Made by a program: the position numbers and the translations under genes. The notes under the pieces are model-generated. The model was given only the letters and a program-made list of their open reading frames with translations, did no database searches and had not been told where the DNA came from. A stretch of 64,000 nucleotides of DNA from Melastoma dodecandrum (Eukaryota; Streptophyta; Magnoliopsida; Myrtales; Melastomataceae), in contig JARUPY010000397.1 of assembly GCA_029817715.1 (NCBI GenBank), forward strand, positions 2,356,001 through 2,420,000, read 5' to 3'. Positions 55,771 to 64,000 of the stretch are shown piece after piece; the stretch's first letter is position 1, and the number at the start of each line of letters is the position of its first letter.

Positions 55771-58576
55771 TCACTCAAATAAGTACGGATACATCTCTTT
55801 CATCTTGGATTCTGTTTCCCAAGTGAACTCCTCAATATTTCCATGTAACCAACGAACTTGCACCATAGGAACCACTCGATGACGGAGCTGTTTCTCCATC
55901 CTATCAACTATCTCCACGGGCTCCGTAGTAACCTGTAAGTTTGGAGCCACTTCAATCTGCTCATCATGCAGTACATGTCGAGGATCTGGGACGTACTTCC
56001 TAAGCAATAGATACATGGAAGACGTTATGGATATCGGCAATCTGGGGGGGAAGGCTAATCTGTAAGCCACATTCCCGATCCTCTCCAAGATCTCGTAAGG
56101 TCAAATATATCTCGGGCTTAATTTGCCTTTAAGCCCAAATATGAGATTCAGCTTAGTAGGAGATACTTTCAGAAAGACGTAATCTCCCACCTTGAACTCA
56201 AGAGGCCTGCGCCGCCTATCTGCATAACTCTTTTGTCTGCTCTGTGCGGCGCGAAGACGATCCTGAATAAGTCTGATCATCTCTATAGTCTCACGGACCA
56301 TCTCAGGTCCTAATTCTGCCTGTTCTCCACTCTCGTTCCAACATAAAGGGGTTCTGCACGGGCGACCATACAGAGCTTCAAAGGGAGCCATCTGAATACT
56401 CTGTTGGTAACTGTTGTTGTACGAGAACTCCACCAATGGTAGCTGATCTACCCACGAGCCTTCCAGATCTAAAGCACAAGCTCTCAACACATCCTCAAGT
56501 ATCTGGATGATGCGCTCGGTCTGACCATCTGTCTGAGGGTGGAAGGCAGTGCTCATATTCAATCTCGTGCCCAATGACCACTGTATATTGCTCCAGAACC
56601 GAGAAGTAAACCTCGCATTCCTGTCAGAAACTATAATGCTGGGAACATCGTGAAGGCGAATGACTTCCTTCACATACAGCTTGGCCAATTTGGCAACCGA
56701 GTATGTCACACTAATGGGGATGAAGTGAGCAGATTTAGTCAATCTATCCACTATCACCCAAACAGAATGAAAACCCTGCGCTGTCTTGGGCAGGTTATCA
56801 CAAAATCCATTACGATATCATCCCATTTCCATTCGGGAATTGGCAATGGCTGAAGTTCTCCAGCCGGTCTGCAATGCTCAATCTTGACCCGTTGACAGGT
56901 CAAGCAGCGGCTCACGTACTAAGCCACATCTCTTTTCATACCTGACCACTAGTACTGTTTCCGTAGATTCTGGTACATTTTGGTGACCCCGGGGTGGATA
57001 CTATACGCACTCAAATGAGCCTCATCCATGATCAGCTTTTGTAGATCCTCCTGAGCAGGTATGCAGATACGTCGCTGGTACCGCAACAAATTATCATCAG
57101 ACACACTAAACTCAGTATCTGCCTGATCTTGCAACTTGGATCGCTCCTCCGTCAGGTATGGATCTTGGAGTTGGGCCGCGAGAATCAAATCCATCAACTG
57201 AGACCCAATGATCATGGTAGCGAGTAGATGACCACTGTCACTAAATCCCACTCTAACACCGATCTCATTTACCTGCTCGCGTAGTCGCCATTCTTCTACC
57301 TCAATACTGGCTAAGGAGGCAGTCTTTCGGCTCAATGCATCGGCAACCACGTTTGCTCTGCCTGGATGGTAAGAGATCGTGCAGTCGTAATCTTTGATCA
57401 GTTCCATCCACCGCCTTTGCCTCATGTTCAACTCATCCTGAGAGAACAAATACTTTAACCTCTTATGGTCAGTGAATATCTCGAAGGTCTCGCCATACAG
57501 ATAATGGCGCCAGATTTTCAATGCGAAAACTACTGCAGCAAGCTCCAAGTCGTGGGTAGGGTAGTTCTGTTCATGAACTTTAAGTTGTCTAGAAGCGTAA
57601 GCTACTACCCTGCCGTGCTGCATCAGCATAGCACTCAATCCGAAATAAGAAGCATCACAGTAGACTGCGAATCCTCCACTGCCACTGGGCAATACTAACA
57701 CTGGTGCAGAAGTCAATCTGTTTCTTAACTCGAGGAAGCTCTCCTCACACTCATGAGTCCACTCGAACGCGGTACACTTTTTCAGTAGCTGGGTCAGAGG
57801 TCTAGCAATCCGAGAGAATCCCTCAATGAAGCGCCTGTAATACCCAGCTAAGCCGAGGAAACTCCGCATCTCAGTCACTGTAGTAGGGCGAGGCCAGTTC
57901 AGAACAGCTTCGACTTTGGATGGATCCACTGCAATACCCTCTGCGGATACAATATGGCCCAAGAAGCTCACGCTGCTCATCCAGAACTCGCACTTACTTA
58001 GCTTGGCATACAACTGATTCTGTCGTAGAACTTCTAAAACCAATCTCAGATGATCCGCGTGCTCCTCCATACTTTTAGAATATACCAGAATATCATCTAT
58101 GAACACCACTATAAACCGGTCAAGGTAGGGTCGGAAAATGCGGTTCATCAACTCCATGTAAGCTGTTGGAGCGTTAGTCAGTCCAAAAGACATCACCAGG
58201 AATTCGTAGTGTCCATATCTGGTGCGAAATATTGTTTTCATAACATCAGAATCCTGCACCCTGATCTGATGATACCCTGATCTTAAATCGATTTTAGAGT
58301 AAACCACGGATCCCTGAAGCTAATCAAACAGATCATCAATACGCGGCAAAGGATATCGGTTCTTGATGGTGGCTTTATTCAACATACGATAGTCAATACA
58401 CATTCTCATCGTACCGTCTTTCGTTTTCACAAACAAAACAGGTGCACCCCACGGGGACACACTGGGGCGTATAAACCCCTTATCTAATAACTCCTGGAGT
58501 TGCACCTACAACTCTCTTAACTCAGCAAATCCCTTACGATACGGGGCTCGGGAAATAGGTTCCGTACCTGGAACAA
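55771..58576 (-). pseudogene. Ty3/gypsy pol remnant: RT, RNase H, integrase, chromodomain
   Basis: Reading leftwards: reverse transcriptase from about 58560 ([20 protein letters not shown], then [13 protein letters not shown], then the catalytic [11 protein letters not shown]), RNase H ([30 protein letters not shown]), integrase zinc finger near 56900, and core (VIVDRLTKSAHFIPI; FHPQTDGQTERIIQ). A C-terminal chromodomain-like segment follows (VRWLHGNIEEFTWETE..., 55800). Lesions: stops at about 58506, 58318, 56945, 56918 and 56101, and a frame change near 56790. Gag and protease are missing on the right because an Athila-like LTR interrupts the frame at 58576. The central ORF (56949-58307, 452 codons) is still open, so decay is moderate. 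Confidence 0.9.
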
Positions 58577-59914
58577 TGATGCGCGTCGTCAACGCAACAA
58601 AAATAAATCCTCGTTCACACAAACTAAGCAGTAAGGGCAAGCAAGGGTCGATCCAAGAGAGAATCAGTATCAATTAGGTCTTGTAACGTCAAATTCGATA
58701 ACCAAATTCGAGGTCAAGTGAACAAATTAAGTGATGAGAAGTTAAACTAACAACAAAGTGAATCGAATTACCAATAAGAATGAAAGATCTAGGACTACCG
58801 ATTTCCCCTCATGACTTATGCTCTCATATCCCCTCTTCTTATTACTATTGAATTTCATCGGTTGTTAACTGTAGGCCATTAATCACTCCCCATAACCCTC
58901 TCAGATATCCGGGAACGTACCCCCATGTATCAAATTCTCTACTCTATGTCTAGGCAAAGAACTAGTGGAGGCCCTTTACGATTTAACCCTACTTTAATTA
59001 CCCAAGGTGCACGGTATTTCTACTCTCACACTAAAACCCGGTCCATCGACTCGAAGGTTCCTTAGGTTATCCTAATCCCGATCTGACCCAGACTACCCTC
59101 TCGAGTCTCCCTAGGTGATCGAATCAATATCAACAGTTGATCAGGCTGCTAATACGCATTAAACACGGGATTGGATAAACAACCGATGGAAATTCAAATC
59201 ATAATAAAGAAAGGTTCAACAATTACAAAAGACCACGAGGTTCCATCGTCGTCCTAGAACAAAGAAATTAGTTCATAGCGATGCAACACGAAAGCCAGAT
59301 CAAAGATGAAAGCATAATTGAAATCTAAAAGAAAAAGGGAAAAGAATTTGCAAATCTCCGCCGGCACCAATCTCCTGTCACGAGCTTTTTGCCGTCAAAG
59401 AAAAACCAAATCCCCCCCCCCCTTCAACCCTAGTAAACCTTAAGTTTGAGTATTTATACTAGGCAATAAATTAAAGGACCTAAATAGAAATAAAGAGAGA
59501 ATCTAAGAATTCGGAGGGAAGGAGATCTTCTGATTCTGCCGCAGCTGCGAGGAAATCTTCCGCAGCTGCGGAAGTCTCTGTGGTGTGCTCCATTTGGCTT
59601 CTTCGCAGCTGCGAGGAAATCTTTCGCAGCTGCGAAAGTCTCTGTGGTTGCGAACTTCCTCTTGCCCGCAGCTGCGTCAAGACTCTCCGCAGCTGCGGAG
59701 GTCTCTGTGGTCGCACTCCTCGCTTCCTTCTCACAACTCTTCATTCATCTATTCGTTGTTCCTCATTTCATCTTCAATTCCTTACACGAACAATAACGAA
59801 CGTGAGGTAACACAATTCAGCTTGAAACATCCGATCTAAACACTTAAAACGACGGAACTAACTCAAATCAAGGCACAAATGTGATCATTTAACTCTACTT
59901 TCGTAGAGTTATCA
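58577..59914 (-). mobile_element. 3' LTR of an Athila-like Ty3/gypsy element
   Basis: On - it begins TGATAACTCTACG at 59914 and ends ...GCATCA at 58577, giving TGAT...ATCA ends and a length of about 1,338 bp. It is preceded by a purine tract. It abuts the gypsy pol frame directly, with aacaa at 58572-58576 as the expected target duplication (the partner lies outside the window). The LTR contains six copies of CGCAGCTGCG at 59538-59702. Confidence 0.82.
59538..59702. repeat. Three paired CGCAGCTGCG units in the Athila-like LTR
   Basis: Three units of about 60 bp, each with two palindromes (gcagctgcgaggaaatctt then cgcagctgcggaagtctctg) followed by tgtggt. Six perfect copies in about 165 bp. 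Read on -, one frame gives repeated Ala-rich codons, but it lies in the LTR and is unlikely to be a protein. Confidence 0.92.
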
Positions 59915-59928
59915 CACCCCCAAACCTA
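59915..59928 (-). other. Polypurine tract of the Athila-like element
   Basis: Reads GGTTTGGGGGTG on - immediately before the LTR start TGATAAC. A related phrase (ggtttgggggtg) recurs at about 60896-60907, a second purine tract within the 3' untranslated part. Confidence 0.75.
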
Positions 59929-61036
59929 TCTTTTGCTAGTCCTCGAGCAAAACAAAACCTAAACAAAACGAAAATGTAACCAAACAAAATAAACAAATCA
60001 CAATTGTTACTCCCCAGTCTCACCCAAGTCTTCCGAACTCGAATTGTCGTTAACGACTCTCAGCTAAGGCCGCACACCTAGCATACACGGGTTTTGTAGT
60101 TCTTATAAAACTTGTTCCCTCAATTTGTACACCTCGCGTTGTCAACCCCACATTCTCAAATCTTTCATAGCCATCAAGTACTTTTCTAGACTCAACTCTC
60201 CTCACATTCTCAACTAATTCGAGGTCTTTCTTTTCATCTCATTTTTCTCTTTTCATTTAGTTACACGACTCTAAATGCTCATCAATTCCCGCAAACGCTC
60301 GTGTAACAAGTTCTCAGTCAGTGACTCCCGGTCCAAATGGTCCAAGGCACTAGGTGATAAAGCACCCCTCGGACGAGAACTCGAGCCGCAAGGAAGACTC
60401 ACACCACAAGCACATATTCAAGCTCAAAATCATTTTTTTTTCTCTCTTTTACTTTTTACTCTTTTTTAGCTTGAATAGTGGTGCTCAGAACCTTGGCAAC
60501 CGTTTTCTTTTCTTGCTCTTTTTCTCTTTCACATTTTAACCGAATTTCGTCTCCAAAGAATGAGTCGAGTGCCTATACTTTTTCTTAATGACTATGCTTT
60601 TAAAGAGACTGTAGAACTGACGCTGCTTAGTTAGCTTCCTATCAGGAACAACATAGATTATTCTTTCTAAGAAATTAGGCATGCTTACTAGAACTAATTC
60701 CTCCTCTGCCTTAAATGTACGACCCTAAATCATCATCCTCGAATCCGACACTTCTAATTCGAAATCCTAAGGTTTAACTGAGGGACATCGACTCAAAGAA
60801 AATAACAAAAACAAAACGAAAGATAGACTCAGAAGCATGATCAAGCTGACAGAAATAACAAGCAAAAGCAATCATATCATATAGGATAACGTCAACACCC
60901 CCAAACCTGAATCCTGACATGACCTCGTGGCAGACTTTATCTCCAACAATGCATGAGATAGATGAAAAATAAAGCTAAGATAGATACAACCTGGCACATG
61001 TCCGGTTGAACTCAGGATCTTCTCCCAGATGGTAGG
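59929..61036 (-). other. 3' untranslated part of the Athila-like element
   Basis: About 1.1 kb between the env-position ORF and the LTR. It is AT-rich with T-runs (60428-60475) and has no coding sequence recognised. A repeated phrase around acacccccaaacct occurs at 59914-59927 and 60895-60909. Confidence 0.6.
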
Positions 61037-62194
61037 CTAATCGGACTCCAAGTCGGAGTCAACATCTTCATCCTCCGCCGGGCTGGTTTCTGCATCTTCC
61101 ATAGCAGCATCACTCCATCCCATGGGTCGATCCCATCCCGGTGGGTGGTAGACTGGTTGATGCAACGCGTTGAAGTCTACTCCAAAGAATGGCGCGGCCT
61201 GACGGTTGTACTCCATCTGATGTCGGATGAATTCCATGGTGTACTGCTGGAAGGCTCTAGTTTGCTGCTGAGCGTCCCTGGTTTGCTGCATGAACTCCTG
61301 CATCTAGGCCCACCGTTCTTGCTCGGAGGGCATAGCGCTCGCAGCGGTTGGTCGAGGGCGAGAGGAGGCGCTCCCCTGCCTTGCGCTAATCTTGTCCAGC
61401 GATTGATGGTCTAGAGGCTGGCCCGGGGGACAAAGCTCCTCCGTCCTGTCAAACTGCACACCTGCTTTGATACATAATTCAGAAATAAGACAAGGGAACC
61501 ACAAACCTCGTGCGTCTTCCAAACAACGGTGGATCATCCAATTCAGCAGCCTGCCCAAATCAATAGGCATCTCCTCCATGATACAGTAGATGAGCGCCGC
61601 TCGATCCCTGGTGATCTCGCTCGTGTTTTTGCTGGGGATGAGCCGGGCGGCTACAAATAAGGCCCACATGCGTGCTTCGGTGGTCAAATTGCTGCCGTGG
61701 AGTCTGAGGGGGTCCCGGCTTCTTGTCAATTTCCATTGGGATCCTGGCTTAGCAATTCTCGCAATAACTGCGTTACTATCAAAACGATTATTTAGATAAT
61801 CGAAATATGCGTCAGTGTTGTAAACAGGGAGGCCATAAAATGTGGAAATCACTGATGCACCAAACTTAACCTCCTTGTCCCGAACTCGAATACTCTGCCT
61901 ATCCCTATCCAGGGTATGCACGTTTGCATAAAACTCCCTGACCACCGGGACAACGCCCCGTTTTATCGCTGTACTAAAACGAAGCCACCCCAGACGTTCT
62001 AAACGCGCCCGGTATTCAACCAAATCGGGGTGCATGGTATCGAATACCCGCTCAGCGATCAGCGGTCGTTTCATGGACCGTTGGTACGCCACCGACGATT
62101 CATTTACAACGGCCTTATCTTTCCCTGCCGTTTCCTTCCCTCTCCTTTGCCTAGAACTAGAAGCACTGGTCGTAGTGCGTTGCTTGGGCGCCAT
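61037..62194 (-). pseudogene. Athila-type ORF after pol (putative plant transposon protein), one nonsense codon
   Basis: Two in-phase frames, 62194-61304 (296 codons) and 61303-61037 (88 codons), are separated only by a TAG at 61304-61306, so the intact ancestor was probably about 385 residues. The N-terminus is Ser/Lys/Arg-rich (MAPKQRTTTSASSSRQRRGK). The body resembles the domain found in many Athila-like elements: RLGWLRFSTAIKRGVVPVVR, VSTFYGLP-type phrase and RAALIYCIMEEMPIDLG. The C-terminal part is Gln- and Met-rich and ends in an acidic tail. It lies downstream of integrase, in the env position, but I see no signal peptide or transmembrane helix. Its function is unknown. Confidence 0.75.
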
Positions 62195-62299
62195 CGCTAA
62201 CTACGTTATTCTAAGAGCTAAGGCAACTATTGAATCACCGGGTGAACCACGACGTAGCCGCATGCAAATCACCGATAGGACTAAGGGATGATGAACTTT

Positions 62300-62820
62300 C
62301 CTGATTGTCGCAGCTGCGGGAGAGTGTGGCACCGGAGAGCAGATCTGCAGTGGATGGACGCACAAGGGAGGAGGAGGACGTCGGAGATTGACGCGGGAGT
62401 AGCCGGCGAGTTGGGAGGTGTAGCCGTCGCCTGGAGAGGAGGAGTGCGTCGCAGCTGCGCCCTGAGAGAGTGGGGAAAATGAATTAGGGTTTGAGTTCGC
62501 CCCCTTTTAATTTGTCTGAAATTTCGTCCTCTCGCAGCTGCGAGACATCCCAGCGCAGCAGCGAGACTCTCTGAGAATCACAGGTTACACGTCTCTCGCA
62601 GCTGCGAGAATTACTGCCGCAGCTGCGAGACTCTCTGAGGGTCGTAGGTTACATGTCTCTCGCAGCTGCGAGAATTCCCTCCGCAGCTGCGAGACTCTCT
62701 GAGGGTCGCAGGTGTATGCGCCTTCCGCAGCTGCGAGAGATGTCCTCGCAGCTGCGAAAGTTACTGCCTTCCGTTCCTCCGCAGCTGCGATCTACTTCTC
62801 CGCAGCTGCGGACCTTACTG
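62300..62820. repeat. Array of CGCAGCTGCG palindromes in the Athila-like element
   Basis: Eleven perfect copies of the 10-bp palindrome, starting at about 62309, and 62448-62812, plus one variant (gcgcagcagcgag). They are mostly in pairs within a unit of about 65 bp: tctctcgcagctgcgaga, a short spacer, ccgcagctgcgagactctct, then gagggtcgcaggt. The same palindrome occurs six times in the LTR. The stretch between the integrase and the next ORF (62195-62996) holds no other recognisable feature. Confidence 0.92.
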
Positions 62821-62996
62821 TGGATGCTACCTCATTTTCTTTTTCCGTCTTTTTCATGGACATCCTTCTTGATCTACTAACAAAAACAAATAAAAGATTA
62901 AAAATAACTAAATATCGGGAATAAAATGAAAAGACTTGGGTTGCCTCCCAAGAAGCGCCTTAGTTTAGAGTCGATGGCTCGACTTTCGCACGATTT

Positions 62997-64000
62997 TTAC
63001 GCGTCTTGGAGTCGCGTGGAAGTAGTTCCTCGCTCAAGTGGCTCTCCATGATAGTGCTTGAGGCGTTGGCCGTTGACCTTAAATGTGGTCTCCGAATCAT
63101 TCGACTGCAACTCTACAGCGCCATGAGGAAATGTTCTGACCACTTTAAACGGTCCGGACCATCGCGACTTCAACTTGCCTGGAAATAACCGCAAACGTGG
63201 GTTGAAAAGTAATACATACTCACCTGGCACAAATGACCTGTTGAGGATGCGGCTATCATGCCATTTTTTTGTCTTCTCCTTGTAAATCGTTGCATTCTCG
63301 TATGCCTGATGACGAAGCTCCTCCAACTCGTTCATCTGCAAAAGGCGAACCTCACCTGATCGGGTTGCGTCGAAATTTAGGTGCTTTAGTGCCCAGTATG
63401 CCTTGTGCTCGAGTTCCATTGGGAGATGACAAGCCTTGCCAAAGACGAGTCGGTATGGAGACATCCCGATCGGTGTTTTGTACGCTGTCCTGTACGCCCA
63501 CAAAGCATCGTCAAGTTTTAACGACCAATCATTTCGTGTTGTACTTACCGATTTTTCAAGGATGCGCTTCACTTCACGGTTGGAAACTTCCGCCTGTCCG
63601 CTGGTCTGTGGGTGACACGTCGTGGCCACCTTGTGCTTCACGCCATATTTGCTTAACAGTGCATTAAACTGACGATTGATGAAGTGTGTACCCTCGTCAC
63701 TAATGATAGCGCGTGGAACACCGAACCTAGTGAAAATCTGTTTCTGCACAAACTTGACAACCATTTAGCCTCATTAGTGGGGGAAGCAATTGCTTCCACC
63801 CACTTGGAAACGTAATCTACTGCTACGAGGATGTACTTGTTACCGTTCGATGGGATGAAGGGTCCCATGAAGTCGATGCCCCAAACATAAAAAAGTTCAA
63901 CCTCGAGGATGTTCTGCAGAGGCATTTCGTTTCTCCGTGATATGTTCCCTGTTCTTTGGCACCTATCACAATGAAGAACAAACTGATAGGCATCCTTAAA
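62997..64000 (-). pseudogene. Athila-like integrase, continuing past the right edge
   Basis: Starts outside the window. The end of the zinc finger ([17 protein letters not shown], about 63950) is followed by the catalytic core ([52 protein letters not shown]). The typical C-terminus of this lineage has [18 protein letters not shown] and ends [15 protein letters not shown]. Wording such as [15 protein letters not shown] is characteristic of the Athila/Tat branch of Ty3/gypsy. One frame change lies near 63765, between SPTNEAK and [10 protein letters not shown]; the rest is open. Reverse transcriptase, gag and the 5' LTR are to the right. Confidence 0.88.

Noticed and set aside
59538..62815. Regularly spaced palindromic repeats resembling a CRISPR array
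   Set aside because: The repeated word is only 10 bp, spacing is irregular, the clusters lie in an LTR and internal part of a plant retrotransposon, and there are no cas genes.

Overview
This is plant nuclear DNA, most likely from a eudicot. Genes are split by many short GT-AG introns, intergenic DNA is AT-rich, and there are plant-specific families (DETOXIFICATION/MATE transporter, AAP amino acid permease, CEPR1-type receptor kinase). Plant retrotransposons are abundant (L1 LINE, tRNA-derived SINEs, Ty1/copia, chromodomain Ty3/gypsy and Athila-like gypsy). Nothing prokaryotic, no rRNA or tRNA gene and no CRISPR array was seen. The species cannot be fixed from the window.

The left two thirds are genic. 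On + is the C-terminal half of symplekin (ESP4 family, 145-5323, running in from the left edge). On - is a two-exon MATE transporter (8885-10682). A very small three-exon gene may lie on - at 12297-16067. On + there is a nearly full-length but broken CEPR1-like receptor kinase (17545-20498). On - is a 15-exon FAM135/DUF676 serine esterase (23046-31533) that carries a degraded L1 LINE, in the opposite orientation, in its last intron. On + follow a six-exon AAP permease (33022-35170), a solo gypsy LTR (about 35993-38034) and a ten-exon inositol tris/tetrakisphosphate kinase (39797-43847) with a SINE in one intron. On - are a short acidic membrane-anchored protein (44994-45563) and a second, smaller DUF676 esterase (46234-49058).

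The right third (49.4-64 kb) is a stack of mobile DNA built against the promoter of that second esterase. It holds a 434-bp Mutator-like MITE full of palindromes and two copies of a copia LTR. Between the LTRs sits a recent duplicate of the esterase's first exon and promoter. The copia body is cut by the LTR of a chromodomain gypsy element, whose pol is in turn cut by an Athila-like element that runs off the right edge. The duplicate lacks the MITE and so preserves its empty target site. The Athila-like element carries 17 copies of the palindrome CGCAGCTGCG.

The genes are ordinary housekeeping, transport and signalling genes with no shared pathway. The unusual biology is the structural change caused by transposable elements: exon and promoter duplication beside an LTR, nested insertion, palindrome-rich non-autonomous DNA, and decay of a receptor kinase. 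All splice sites were read by eye from reading-frame continuity and GT/AG signals; no alignment or expression data were available.
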